Source of the DNA: Undaria pinnatifida
Taxonomy: Eukaryota > Sar > Phaeophyceae > Laminariales > Alariaceae
DNA: 64,000 nucleotides
NCBI GenBank assembly: GCA_012845835.1
Contig: JABAKD010000001.1
Coordinates: 1,071,501 to 1,135,500 of the forward strand
Reading direction: 5' to 3'
Made by a program: the position numbers and the translations under genes. The first letter of the stretch is position 1, and every line of letters starts with the position of its first letter. Positions 1 through 12,900 of the stretch are shown here, in pieces. The notes below the pieces were generated by a model that did no database searches, was not told where the DNA came from, and was given only the letters and a program-made list of their open reading frames with translations.

Positions 1-369
1 GAGATAAGATTATTGTCAAACCCCAAAGCATACACTTTGGTGGCTATAGGGTGCTACCGAACGACCGACCGAACCTGGTCCCTCCCAAGAATAAGTAGGC
101 GGGTATAGCACCCTACACCCAAAACAAAAAGCAAACAAGAAGGGGAAACCTACCGTACGCGTTGTAGATTGCAAGAGAACAGACGCGTTTTGGCGATAGA
201 GATAGCGCTTTTGGGTTAAAGTGTTCTTCGAATGACGGGGATCCTTAAGCCACAACCCTTGGGTGGTAATTTGTGTTCTGCGATACAATTCGGTTTTACA
301 GCCATGGCATTGGATTGTTTACATTGGGTTGCGCATTTTATTTTATTTTCAGCTCTTGCAGTTGGGTGG

Positions 370-632
370 TGTGGGAAATGCTCCGAGTAGGGCTGTGAGG
401 TATCGCACAATCTTGTGCGGTGGAGTACGTATGGTGGGTGGAAGGCATGATTTCCCCCGGGGATTTAGGTATTCGGCTTATCTGCCGTGACAAACCGATG
501 TCTCGACGACCGACGTGAACGTCTGCACTCTCTACTGTCTCGCTGATAATACAGCACGAGTTATTCCGACCGTGATCATGAATGCTGTTTACCTCGCCTA
601 CCTGCCGAAGACCTAACAAGTCTCAGACTCCC
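370..632 (+). repeat. Left LTR of the copia remnant
   Basis: This copy starts TGTGGGAAATGC and aligns along its length with 3011-3273. It is more diverged at its first 20 bases than at its 3' half. The end is set by loss of similarity after the shared CTAACAAG and CTCAGAC blocks. Confidence 0.6.
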
Positions 633-740
633 GGTTACGCTTAGAACACCATCCATACGCAATCCATTCAACTCTAGTGCAGGCGGGGGCGGGAAAAAAT
701 CATTCGCACGCACTCCATTCGACTTCACTGTATGGCTTGC

Positions 741-1064
741 TTACCTTAGCCTGTACTGCGTGCATTGATAGTTGATGGCGAGCCCACGTACTACGTCAGA
801 ACGCGGCAATTGAACGCGTACATCTGTGTCGCCGTGCAGCTTCAAGTTCAGAGTACCTAGAAAAATAACCTTCATGACAACTCCATCGCCTGTCATCACC
901 CACTCTTGGCCCTTAGGAAGCACCGGACGATCGAACACCTGGTCAAGGTCTCCGGTCATGTGGTCGATAGGCTCACTGTCACACATTGAAACCTTTCTAC
1001 CAACCAAAGCGTAGGCAGACTTGCCTTGAGGCACAAAATGTGCCGTGAGGAGATGCAGAACCAT
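741..1064 (-). pseudogene. Copia polyprotein fragment (protease region), inverted copy
   Basis: The minus-strand frame contains PIDHMTGD, matching the end of the copia aspartic-protease signature (DSGASDHMTG), followed by a G-x-E-W-V-M-x-G-D-G segment and a hydrophobic block typical of this region. The catalytic D-S-G is corrupted (CDSEP) and there is no flanking zinc knuckle or integrase in frame. It is the mirror image of the fragment at 1213-1563, so it is a rearranged remnant rather than an active gene. Confidence 0.6.
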
Positions 1065-1074
1065 GCCATGAGCG

Positions 1075-1195
1075 GAAGCGGCATCCGGGGGGGCAGAAAT
1101 CGGGGGAGGAGGCGCTTGTAGATGGCATTCTCATTCTACAAGCACTTCCTCCCCCTATTTCTGCTCCCCCGGATGCCGCTTGCGCTCATGAAATG
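1075..1195. repeat. Palindrome centre joining two copia fragments
   Basis: GGCATCCGGGGGGGCAGAAA near 1081 is followed by its near-complement near 1160-1185, with a loop of about 10 bases near 1125-1137. This is the apex of a much longer inverted repeat whose arms (about 640-1125 and 1137-1700) carry the two protease fragments and their flanking minisatellite. Confidence 0.75.
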
Positions 1196-1212
1196 GCTCT
1201 TAATCTTCTCGT

Positions 1213-1563
1213 GTGCGACCTTTTGTGCCTCAACGCGAGTCTGCGTATGGTTTGGTTGGGCAGACTGCTGTAGGGATGAATGGTAGAAATATTTGGATGT
1301 GTGGCAGTGGGGCTAGTGACCACATGACCGGACACCCTGACCAGGCGCTCGATCGTCAGCTGCCCCCTAAGGGCCAAGAGTGGGCGATGATAGGTGATGG
1401 AGGCTGCCATGAAGGTTCTTGTCCTAGGGGCTCTGAACTTGAAACTGCACCGCGACACAGATGTAGGCGTTCGACTGCCGCGTATTTACGCAGTGGACGG
1501 GCTCGCCATCAACCCGTTCTCACTGCACGCAGGCAGTACAGGCTAAGCATGCCATTGTGGTAG
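1213..1563 (+). pseudogene. Copia polyprotein fragment (protease region), sense copy
   Basis: The plus-strand frame carries GSGASDHMTG, very close to the copia protease motif DSGASDHMTG but with the catalytic Asp replaced by Gly. It is followed by PPKGQEWAMIGDG, matching the inverted partner. After GDG the frame shifts out of register with the partner copy, so the reading frame is broken. Orientation agrees with the LTRs. Confidence 0.6.
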
Positions 1564-2045
1564 AGTCGAGTGGAGTGCGCGCGGAAGATCTTCTCCCGCC
1601 CCCGCCTGCAGTGGAGTCGAATATAGTGCGCGTGTGGAATATTTTCTCCCGCCCCCGCCCGCAGTAGAGTCGGATGGAGTTATGGATGATTTTCTCCCGC
1701 CCCCTCGCCTGCACTAGAATCGATTGGAGTGCGCGTGAATGGTTTGCTCTCACCTCCGCCTGCAGCAATAGAGTCGAACGGGAGTGCGTGCGAATGATGT
1801 TCGCCCACCCCCGCCCTCAGTAGAGTCGAAGAAAGTGTGTAAGGATGATCTTTCCCGCCCCCGCCTACGGCAGAGTCGAATGGAGTGCGTGCGAGTGATT
1901 TTGTCCCGCCCCCGCCTACATCCCGCCTACAGCAGAGGTGAATCGAGCGCGTGCGAATAATATGCTTTCGCCCTTGCCTACAGTAGAGCTGAATGAAGTA
2001 CATGACGAGGATTATTTCTCACCCTCGATCGCAATAGTTGAATGG
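1555..2045. repeat. Minisatellite, about 57-bp unit, roughly eight copies
   Basis: The repeated core is GTAGAGTCGAATGGAGTGCG, then a short AT-containing spacer and CCCGCCCCCGCCT. Units are diverged and vary in length. About one and a half units occur in inverse orientation at 650-720, outside the left palindrome arm, so the inverted duplication included this array. Confidence 0.75.
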
Positions 2046-3010
2046 CGTGGACGTGGAAAATTTCTCCTCTCGTGCAGCCGAAGAAATGGATGACGACGTA
2101 CGACTCCAGCGTGTTTCATCAACGGTCCCGCCGGATGTGACGTGGGCGTACCCTCGCACAGAACTGGTGGCACCGCCGCAGACACCGGGGCGTGCGGCGA
2201 CTTTGCTGCTGCGCCGACGCCACCAGTACTGCCGGATATGTGTCATATATCAGCGCCTGCCATGCCGCCAGGACCGCTGCCGGCGGCGCCACCGTCACCG
2301 GAGCCTCCGCCAGCACCTGCTGAGTATTCGCCTGCCGCGATCGTTACTGGTCGGCCACCGGTCGAGCCCCCTCCCGTTCTGAAGCGGGTGATATCGTGGA
2401 GGGTGATAACTTTTTTCAGTTTCACTGCAGCTTTGTGATGAACATGGGGGAGTGTTGATGTTGTTGTAGCTAAAAGGGGGTGGAGCGGTAGGTTTGCGTT
2501 GAATCGCAATGGATGAATACAAATGAGGTGAAAGGGGTCGTCTTTTTATTTGGGAATGGTTTTGGGTAACAGAGAACATGCGAATCGGAGATGGTTCACA
2601 TCACGTCCGAGTGAGACGTGTTTGGCGTGGCAGATGGGTCGTCCGAACATTGGCGTAAGCGCGGTGGTGTTTGTAGAGTTAGCTATTTTTTAGAAAGTTG
2701 GTACGCATTCAGGAGATTTATTTTTGGAGATTTTGGCTTACGTTGCTGGATAAATGATAGCTGTTTTTCATTGGTGGTTGGTAAGTTATGTTTATGCTGA
2801 GTGTATGTGCTTGAATAATTGCCGTTTTACCTGGCAATGGTGATGGTACATCGAGGGGGTTTCTAGTAGGAGGGCTGCTGTAGCTCATTAGTCTAATGCT
2901 GTTTGGTTTTATTTGGGTTTTGATTCGTCTGATTCGTGTGTTGCTATGGGAGGTTATTCCCTTCTTTATACGCAAAAGTATACATTATGCCGTACACCGA
3001 AAAGGGGGGC

Positions 3011-3273
3011 TGTTGAGTATGGTCGGAGTGGGGCTGTGAGGTATCGCGCAGTCTTGTTCGGTCGAAAACGTCTAGTAGGCGGAAGGCATGTTTTCCACGG
3101 GGATGTATATCTTTGGCGTAACTGCCGTGACGAACCAACATCTCGCCGGCCAGCGAGAATGTCTTCCCTCTACTGCCTCGCCGATAATACAACACGAGTT
3201 ATTCCAACCATGTTCATGAGTGCTGTTTACCTTGCTTAACTGCCGAAGATCTAACAAGCCTCAGACCCCCGAA
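3011..3273 (+). repeat. Right LTR of the copia remnant
   Basis: It begins TGTTGAG after AAAAGGGGGGC, the classic junction of polypurine tract and LTR, and aligns with 370-632 to its end. Confidence 0.6.
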
Positions 3274-3690
3274 TCGGTAGGGTACGGAGCCCTTCAAGTG
3301 AGGAGCCTCAGGAGATTCAGCTGTTACCGTACCGTGGCACTCCCTTCATAGCTGCGACACTTCGAGCTTAACAACATCGATCTATTCCCGTCCTTCAATT
3401 TTTGTCGGGCCTGCGCTCGGTCTCGACGTCGCCAGCATAAACTTATGCCACCTTTGCTTTCTTCGCTGTGTGCGTGCGATGTGTTGTGTGTTGCAGGTGG
3501 CATGGCCGACCGATAAGATGAGAGAGCAGCAAGGGAGCCGGATGAAGTGCGTCGTCACCGTTTTCGGCCTCTCCTTATGATGATTTCCTCTATGTTGCCT
3601 CTCGTTGTGAGGAGAACGCTGTGCGTAGAGGTCTTTAGCTCGTGTTTAGTGATTGCCATCATACCTAACGCCAGGAGTGCTTGTACGCAT

Positions 3691-3825
3691 CGCAGTAGGT
3701 TTTGTTTTGCTTTGTATTAATATTGATATGCCTGGTACTAGAAGTTACGTGTTGTCGCAGTAGGTTTTGTTTTGCGTTGCATAAATATTGATATGCCTGG
3801 TACTAGAAGTTACGTGTTGTCGCCA
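3691..3825. repeat. Tandem duplication, about 70 bp, two copies
   Basis: GCAGTAGGTTTTGTTTTGC through AAGTTACGTGTTGTCG occurs twice in a row with only a few differences. The remaining sequence from 3274 to about 5100 has no gene I can support. Confidence 0.8.
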
Positions 3826-5139
3826 TCCCTTACTCGCATATGGCTGGCTCTAAGAATAGTCAGTCTACTCACGTTTTGCTTTCTTAGGCGCCTTCTTCGG
3901 TTGAAGGGGGGACAGGACTCACGTTCGATGAGTATGGCGCACAAGCATAAGATACCATGGTACCGCGTGCCTGGTACACCGTGGTGCCGTATGTGTATCC
4001 ATTCACAACTTCCCCACAAGCAGGAGCGAACGGAAGGCGGGCGTACGTCTGGTATAGTCTAGTCTATGTATACAGTACGTTATGAAGCGGTTGCCGTGCT
4101 GTTGTATCGACGTGAATCTAAACGCCTTCTTTATATACACTCTGGTATGCTCCCTGCTTCTTGCCCTGGTCGAGAACCTCCGCTAGCATTGACCAAGTGA
4201 CATTCACGCCAGTACAAGTACTGTGCCGGCGCGAAAAGTTACGCCGCTCGACCTGTACGTGCATGTGCACGGGAAATGCCCAGGTTCCCCGTGAGAGCTG
4301 CGGCGCTGGTGCCGTGTGTTTGAAGGGTCTACCCGGTCTCTGCCATATCGACAAAAAAGAAAATTTTGGGAAACAGTACGCGGTATCTATCACTCCGCAC
4401 ACAGTCTGCGCGTGTAAGTATAGAACCGGCGTGACAGGCCATAGTCTAGTCTATACAGTTACTGCTGTTGTTGGTATGTATACTCTACAAGTTCGTGCCG
4501 TGTCATTAGACCAGGTCTAGTAACGATGACAACGGCCTGGCCGGAATAACCGAAAACCAGGAAACCTCTGCACAGCCACTGACTGCATCCATACCTGGTA
4601 CCGAGTAGCCTACAGAGGTAGCTGCAATCACACGGTGCACACCAACGGCACGAACATGTAATATTTCGTAGGCCTACCAACGCAATCAACCCATCGGTTC
4701 TGTTTGCGATGGCTCGCTGATAGAAGTCGGGCCAACATTATGATGCACCCGGGACGTATTTTGCGATGCAGAGATTACGTCCGCGGCTTCTTATGTTTTA
4801 GTGGGAGGGGGGTTGTCATCACTTTCATCCTTCTTCATATCAACAAGCCAGAGATTTTACCTTTAGGGACCTTCTGGGCATAAATAACCCGTGGTCACAG
4901 GGTAGCTTCTCTTCTTGCCCGGGTAAATTGGTTTCAGTACACATATCGTAGGACCCAGCAGCCCCTCGCTGCTCGTGAATTTCCATCGAAGATTGCCTAC
5001 TCGCATCCACCAAACGAAAAAATGCGCCTCTTCTGAAGCATCGAGAGAGCATACATATATGCGCTACACAATGTACATGCCAGAGAGCAAAGGGGATAAT
5101 AGCAATCGAGAGGAGAGCACTTTACATATAGTCTACAGC

Positions 5140-5450
5140 CGTATCACGCCCACAGACAGATACACCCCGGAAGATGTACGCGTGGCAACAAACCAATGCT
5201 CTGCGGTACGTACGAGACGCGCAGGAGCGCGATGCAAGCACGGATACCTGCCCGATCGTTGATCGTGTACCCGGCAGAAACGCCGAGTACTTCACACACG
5301 CTAATTTCGAGAGGGCACATATACGTCATACACCTCGTACACGTCATACACGTCATACACCCGCACCCTCTGGTACGTAAATATCACGCCCAGAGAAATG
5401 TACCCACTCCGGAAAGTACCCGCGTGGGTAACGCCAACGACTGCGGTGAG
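5140..5450. repeat. Diverged direct repeat
   Basis: CACGCCCACAGACAGATACA near 5147 and CACGCCCAGAGAAATGTACC near 5387 begin two related blocks that both continue through CCGGAAAGTACGCGTGG-like sequence. Short CACGTCATA repeats lie between them. A weaker duplicated block (TGTGTGGTGAAGGA) follows at 5850 and 6185. No coding frame across 5100-6600 resembles a known protein. Confidence 0.55.
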
Positions 5451-6804
5451 TACGAGTACGAGGTACAATCTTCCACGAGTGCAATCGCATACAAGTGGTA
5501 CATACGGATGTTTTTCGGAGAATCATCAACGGGAATAATGCCTCCTTGTGGCGTAACTGCCAAATCAATGATCTCCGTTTTTTTTGTGTGCGTGTTTTGG
5601 GATCTCGCATCTCGCCCTTATTAGACGTCGCGTTGTCGACAGCACCCAACGAGGAAGTGGATCTACATCACGAAACACGTGTCTGCATGAACCGCTGACC
5701 ACCAGCGAGCGAGGTTGTCGGAGTGCAGGTATGATACACGATACACCGGCAGTCCCGCCGTGTAGCGCAGCAGTACGATAGACACGTCAGGTCGCTTTGA
5801 GCCCATCGTCGAGGCATGAAGGTACATGCCGGGTATGAAAGCACTGTGTGGTGAAGGATCTCGGACGGGATGATCAGTTCTTGTACTTATTATTGCTGTT
5901 CTTCTGCTCAAAGCGCCAGCCTCGCCGCTGCAGCACAGCAATAGAGACAGCAGGGCATTGGCGAGCCCATCGTTGAGCAGTGAAGGCACGAGAAAACGAC
6001 AGCATTGACTAGTGTGGCGAATGGCCTCGTGTGAAAATAAGGGATATCAGAGTCCCTGTACGAGCATGTAGTAGCTTTTGTGGTCCTTCTACAGCCTCAA
6101 AGCTACAGCACGGCAAACCGTAAACACATCACGTCGTTCACGAGCCCACCGACGAATTCGATGAGGACGTATGACAGCAGCATTGTGTGGTGAAGGACCT
6201 TGTACAAGATTGCTCTCACTGCTCGTCGTAGCTACGAGAATTACGATTCTTTGCTCGAAAGCTAAAACAGCGAGTGAGTGTCGTGGAACGAGCACGTATC
6301 ATACATACAAAAACCCGTGTGTTTCTGCATAACCTGGATGTGCTTTATTCAGCAACCCGGCATACCCACCTGCCTCCATGTTTATCGTCCAAACGGGTGC
6401 TTCTGCTCTTCTTGTCGCGAAATGTAAAAGCGCATACCAGTCATACCTGTGCCAAAGGCATACCAGCTACGAAGTGCGAAGTATACTATTATGGTGATCT
6501 CCTACAGAGTACGACGTAGTACTTCGACGTACACAGGTATGCAAAGTTCAACTCACGAACAGTACGTAAGACTTACCGGTACAGTAGTAGATTGAAAAAC
6601 GCACAGTGAAAACCAAGGCATGTACCAGGGGGAGAAGGGCAAACATCAGTGACCACTTGCTCCGAAGGGCGCCGAGGATAAAAGCTCGTGCAGCATGACC
6701 TGGAAATTAGTAGAGGTTTCCTAAAAACATCACTGACAACGTACGCTGTCGAAGACGGCCAACGATTGACAACCAATCTGCAAGTGTCTGCAAGCCGTGG
6801 CATC

Positions 6805-6960
6805 CTCTCTGGCCGCTGTTCGTCCTCCTCCCGCCCTTCTTTTTCCTCGTCCTCTCCCCGTTCTCCTCCTTCCCCCCCTCGTCGTCCTCCTCGTCCTCGT
6901 CCTCCTCTCTCTCTTTCCCCCCCTCCTCCTCTTCTTCCTGTCCTTCTTCTTCTGAAGCGT
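6805..6960. repeat. CT-rich (polypyrimidine) tract
   Basis: About 150 bp is almost entirely C and T, built from CCTCGT and CCTCTT blocks. Long frames across it on both strands (Arg/Gly/Glu-rich or Ser/Pro-rich) are composition artefacts. The rest of 6960-9620 shows no supportable gene; it includes a short repeated block (CCCCAGACGGAACTTTTTT near 8700 and 8860). Confidence 0.8.
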
Positions 6961-9622
6961 GCTAAGATATGGGCAGCATACGCTGGCCAAAACGGTTCAG
7001 ACAGTCGGAACTTCTCAATGGAGGAACATCCCAGCATCACATTTCATATTATTAATATTATCCTATCGTTGGAACATCGTTCGTGTATTTTTTCACTACA
7101 ACAACCGAAAAAAGCAGTAAATTCGCATGACTATCATCAGGTATCATCTAAATCTCCTGCTGTATGTACCTATTAATACTACGTAGACCATACGTATTAC
7201 AATGGAAAATGTACAACATCAGTCGTCGACGCTTCATTTTTATTATGACATAATTTCGTACAAGTATAGACAAGATCTAGACTAGTCTAGTCTAGACTAT
7301 TATATACCAGGTATTTCCTTTTATTTTCGGACCGCCCGTATTAAGAAAACGTCATCACTCACAAATCGGTATTGGGTAGGGTTACCCCAGCTCGTGTTGG
7401 GCAAACATATGTCACACACGCGTCGGCACTGGTGATGTATGGTGTGCTCTTGCCCTGGGAGACTAACCACCAAGGCTACATACAGCAGAGGGATCATCTT
7501 CGGGGCCTCTCTTATCAGTGGGTCGGGGTCACTCGCGCGAGAGGTCCCCCTGTTTCTTTGCGGTCTCAAGCTTTCGATTTTTTATTCTTTTTGGCGATAT
7601 GACACCGCCATTGAATTGACAGCTACAGCTGCGCGAGGCGAATCGCCTGAATACGTTTTGCAGAGGTAAGAGGGTCACTCGGGCGAGTGGCCCAAACCCG
7701 GCGCGCAAGGGAGGGTATGTCATAGCATCCTCCCTACCGTAGGCTTGGTCTACCAATCTATCTGGGATCTATCATAGGATACGGAAATAGGGCCTGACCC
7801 ATTATGTGGGCATATTATTAACATAATTGGTTCTATTAATAGGAGTCATAGGCAAAGGCACAAGTTAATTTTTTTTTGGGGCCTAGAAGTGGCAAAACAG
7901 GCGCAATTTGGGGCAATAACGTGGCAAAACAAGCGACCTGTAGCATAGGGTGCCTATGCCACCCTTAGTTTAGGCGCTGGGTAGGTTCACAGCCCGGGTA
8001 AGATTCCCAGTCGGCGTTGGGAGTTGCGAGCCGCGCCCAATATGTAAACACACCTAAATCGGTTGACTTTAGCGGTGGAAATTTGGCGTAACCTGCTGCA
8101 AATTTCGCTATTGTGCGCATGCATAACTGACAAAACGAAACAAAACCTGGCGCATGGCTGCCACCCCTGTGGCATAATTGGAAAAAGTGGCCATAGTTTG
8201 GTGCCAAAGTTTGCTTATTGGGGCACTGGCCACCCCGAAAAAGTGGCCACAGATGAAAAAAAACGCATGACGCATGATGGGTCAGACCCTATACGAAAGT
8301 GGTATAAAGGGTTTCACATGCATTTGAAGGCATGTGTGTGTAGGGAAAAAGGGATGACGCATTTGCTTCATGGACTTGCAGCGCGTTGAGCGTTTAGTTC
8401 TATCGCTCGGTGGCTTGTGGAACTAATATGGTCTGTCTACGGCCAATTGTTCACAATTTCAACCGGCACTTTGGTGCACTTTTCTTGGCACACACGTGGT
8501 TGTTCGGAAAACCGAAAAAAAAAAAAAGTAGCGGCAAACGCCCTGTCTCCAGGCGCAGGTTCGTATGGAGACCGATTTTTTTTTTTTTCTTCATTCGTCT
8601 ACTGTTTGCACATAACCTGAATTTTTTGTTCGCTTTTTCCTGTGGTGGTTGATGGTCGGAACACAATTCTGAGACCGGATTTGGACAGCTCTTGGAATTC
8701 CCCAGACGGAACTTTTTTTCGATTTTGAATTGAGTACATATTAAACAAGTTATCGGCGAATAACTGCATTTCGGAGGCCATTTTGTTCGCTTTTTGCTGT
8801 GATAACCAACCATACGATTTAAAAATAGACCACGGCAATCGATTCCTCTCAAAAATCCCCAGACGGAACTTTTTTCCGATTTTCAATAAAAACTTTGGTT
8901 CCCGAGATATTCCGTTTTTTGTCCAAAACCCAGATTTTTTCCCAGTCTTCGACATATTTTTTCGAGGGGTGGCTCAGAAATTACTTGAAAATAGTGTACG
9001 GGTGCTTTTTAAAAACACATATTTTGTGCGCCTTGACGTGGGGATCACTCGCGTGGCTGAAATTCCGTCTGGTTCGATTTTTTTCCAAAGTTATGCACGA
9101 AAACCTGAATAAACAAAAAGTCCTGGACAGACCATACAAGAGCTCATCCAATGATGTCCATCGGGTTGCACGTCCCTATTTCCCCAAGGGTTACTTTTTT
9201 GGGTCAGATACAGAGCTCTTAAGGGACGGAGCCCCACAGCAACTCAAATATCGGACAGATGACGATCTCGATCATCTACTACGAGAAAACATAATGATCA
9301 GGACCAAACATGTTTATTAAACACCTGGTAGTGAAAAATGGAAAATGTTTGTGTGTATCGTGGGTCCTGATCAGTATGGTCCTCCTCAATAGATCATCCA
9401 CAATATTAGTAGCTCCTGTATCTGCCGTTATGCGATGCTGTGTAGGATCTATACGCACAGACTGCAGATCCAACCCGGGAACACATGTGCTAGAGATTAG
9501 ATCATGCAGGTTGTGCGGCTCCCACCCCGTAACATGAGCTGCTAGACCATCAAGCGGAGATAGATGATCTGTCCGGCGTGTGCAACATTTTATTTACCCC
9601 CAACAGAGTTGCTGGTCTTTCC

Positions 9623-9845
9623 CGTAGGAGTAGATGGTGGCCACAGCAACAGCGAAACGACAGGAATGCAGTGGGATAAACGAACAGAAAAAAGTCACGT
9701 AGTAAATACACGTCAAAAACAATTGAGCGCCCAAATGTTGGAGGTGTCTCTATTGTACAGTAGCAGGACATTTGCTCCTTCTCGCAAGGGATGCGTGGTC
9801 ATCAGTCATCTTACTTCGGCAAGCAACAAATGAGTGCGCCTCCAC
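9623..9845 (+). repeat. Dispersed repeat family R5, copy next to the CFAP73-like gene
   Basis: About 220 bp runs from a TGGTGGCCAC-like start to GGCAAGCAACAAATGAGTGC. The shared core contains GAGCGCCCAAA, GGTGTCTCTAT and AAGGGATGCGTGGTCA. Other copies lie at 23841-24001, 27793-27983 and 58188-58398. This copy ends about 130 bp before the start codon of the CFAP73-like gene, so it probably supplies part of its promoter or 5' UTR. Confidence 0.75.
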
Positions 9846-9971
9846 CCTCACCCTCGGCCGCCGCAACCACCCCCACTCAGACAGACACCCCATCCCAACC
9901 GCTTACCGGGCAACACCACATCAACGTAACTATCTACGACGACCGTGTACGTCCGGCCAACAGGCACAGCC

Positions 9972-12900
9972 ATGATGGCTGGAGCAGGTGGGGGGGGCAC
10001 GGCCAGTCATCATGGTGGTGGTAGTCGTGTTGGGCCCAACACGCCCCCTAATTTTTTGCTGGACCACGTGTCCCCGGCGACTCGACTGCTGGAGAAGCGA
10101 CGCCAGATGTTCGAGATACAGGAAGCGCTTGAGGCCCAGAAGGAGGAGTTTTCGAGGTGAGACATGGGACGCAGAGCGGGCGCGAACGCGCGCGGGGGGG
10201 TGAATCGTATCGAGATCGTATCGAGCTCTATCACGCTATCAAGCAACCCACAGCTAGCACACGTGGAGCCATGGAGCTATAGAGCAGTCGCGATGTCGAG
10301 CGAAATGGCCGTGTCAAGCTATTGGAGCAATATTTGATAGTGATGCCCATTTAAAGACCTGTCAAGCTGTCGAGCTATCGAGGTACGTCGAGCTACGACT
10401 AGAGCTATACAGCTGCCGAGCTGTCAAGCTTTTCAAGCTTTATCGAGCTACCGAGTGATGGAGATGTCGAGCTATTAAGCTGTCGAGCTATTGACCGTCC
10501 AAGCTGTCGAGCTATCGTTTTTTTTTTCTATCGAGCAAGCTGTCGAACTGTCGAACTGTCGAACTATCAAGCCTTTGAGCTATGGAGCTATCGACTATCG
10601 AGGTATGAAGCTGTCCAGATATCACAAACTATCAAGCGATCGAGCAATCGAGCGACCGAGTTACCAAGCTGTCGAGCGACCGCGCACTCTCAGAGCTATC
10701 AAGCTTTCAAACTATCGCGCTGTCGAGCTGTTTGCGATAATACAGAGCTACAGCAGTACAACGTTATCTACCGTCCACACTCGATTTCGACGGAGACCGC
10801 ATGCACCCCGGTGCGTGAGTGTGCTCGTCTCTTTCTCAAGCAGAGAGCACACGATATGTGATATGATAGAAGTAGAACTTTTTGACTAAGGACAGATGCC
10901 ACTGCGGAGGTGCGCACTATTTGTGTTCTGAAGATCCTAACCGCTTGAGGGTCTCCATGCCTGACGCCCCAAAAAATCGTTTTGAGCAAAACTGAAAGTG
11001 CGTCCCGATGAACAAACCCGTGGCCTTGGTGTGCCAAAACAAAAGTGCAGCCCGATGAACAAACTCGCGGCCTTGGTGTGCCAAAACAAAAGTGCAGCCC
11101 GGTGAACAACCCCGTGGCCTTGGTGTACCAAAACAATCATTTTGACAAACACGGTTGACATTTTTCAACGGTTTTGGGGGTTGAGGAGCCCGTCTTTTAG
11201 AAAATGGTACGGCGAAAAAATAGAAGCACTACCTCTACATCGACATCGTAGCGCGTTTTGGACGTGAAAAATGTTTTTTTTCTGAAAATGAAGGAGCTCC
11301 TTAACCCGAAATGGTCGAAATCTCGTCATTCTTGTTTTTTTGTCAACATGATTTTAATGTATTACTCTGCATTGACCATCGGGTTGCAGCTCCATTTCGG
11401 CGAGAATCGGCCTTGGGGGGTGAAGTGTAGAAGGCTTCAAGGAAAGAGGCCCCAAAAAGGAAAAGGCGCACCTCGACCGTAGCTTTTGCCATGCAAAGTC
11501 CGTCATCTCTAGTCACGCTTCAAGTTGTACCAGTAGTGTGACGTGTTGAACCCCAACCTCATTATGGGGCATTGGCCTGCAAAGTTATGCTGAGGCGTGG
11601 ACACGCAACCATGGAACGGTACGCGTCATTTTCCCGTCAATCATGACATGATGTTTCGGCCGGCGGTTATTGTTCCGATGTACTGGCCCACAGCCAACCT
11701 TGTTCAGGTGTTTTGACCCTCAACCCTGCTCTACGACGAATTGATCTGCAACCGCTTCGTGATGCATTTCATTTTCTACCCCGTCGCGTCCAATCCACGA
11801 ATGTATGCGTTTAAACTCCCCGCATACATAATACTTCCTATATTAGATGCGGAGGCTTTACGATTCCTCGCCGTCGTGCCCCTTCGTTTATTAATAAAGA
11901 CGCCACAGGGAGAAGCAAGAGCTGTTACAAAAATCTTGGTATAGACGGGGGATAGCACTTCGTACATGGGCTCGTTTTACGTAAATTTCCCTCGCATGTC
12001 TTCTATTTTCTGGGAATGTCTATCAGTGATTGTCGATAAAGATCATGCGAGTCATCCCACCGCTACACTAAGGAGAGATGCGGCAGACGTTTTCGAGCAC
12101 CTGCTAACAAATACTTCGAAGTATTAGCAGCTCAATGTCTCAACCCGAAACATGACTTCGAAGGCATTCGTTCGCGCAACCCGGCCCATGTTTCTATGCG
12201 CTAGTCCGAAAAAATAATAACAACAATGATTGTCGTCGAAATCATCGCACTGACCGACAGTTTCACGCTTGAGGAGGCCAACCGTAACATCACCAGAAAC
12301 GCCATATGGCCCAAAAACTGCAAACCCTACCGCGGGATGACCCTTTTCTCGCACACGTTTGAGCGTGTGAGTGATCAAGCGTTACCGGATACAATCAGTC
12401 TCCCCACAGCCCGAACATAGGGTCTTGATGAATCTCCCCGCAACCTGTACCCGTTCTCCGTAAATAATCTCCCCGCAACCTGGACGGATTTTCTTCTCGG
12501 CTTTTTGTACAGGCGAGAAGACGCGTTTCGGAGAAGAGAAGACGCCCTCAGGAAAAAAGACCTGGAGCTTCAGGAGTCTCTCATCAAGTTCAACAAGTTT
12601 CTTCAGGCGAGAATGTCAATATTTTGATTGGTTTAACGCGTCTTACCCTGTATGGTACCCACCAGCTGTCTATTGTCAAAGGGGAAAAAAGACATGTATT
12701 TATATATATAATTCGTACATGTAATGACTTCATACTCCAATAACAGCACAGCACCCTATTGTTGGAGGGCGAACACAATGCACGCAGGTACTAAGAATAA
12801 GCAAACAAGACAATACAAAAAGAACATAGTGGTCCATGCAGTACGCGTCGTCACTTAACAAATTAATTCCTTTGGTATTTTGTGAGACCCAGCCTTCGTA

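Larger units (their letters stand above)
370..3273 (+). mobile_element. Degraded Ty1/copia LTR retrotransposon
   Basis: Two direct repeats of about 263 bp (370-632 and 3011-3273) share long blocks such as GGCTGTGAGGTATCGC and ACACGAGTTATTCC. The right copy begins TGTTGAG directly after the purine tract AAAAGGGGGGC, the usual polypurine tract and LTR start of Ty1/copia elements, so the element reads on the plus strand. Between the repeats are copia protease-region fragments (see 741-1064 and 1213-1563) and a proline-rich stretch near 2200-2400 like the linker after a copia integrase. No intact integrase or reverse transcriptase is visible and the frames are broken. I see no convincing target-site duplication, so the outer ends are approximate. 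Confidence 0.65.
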
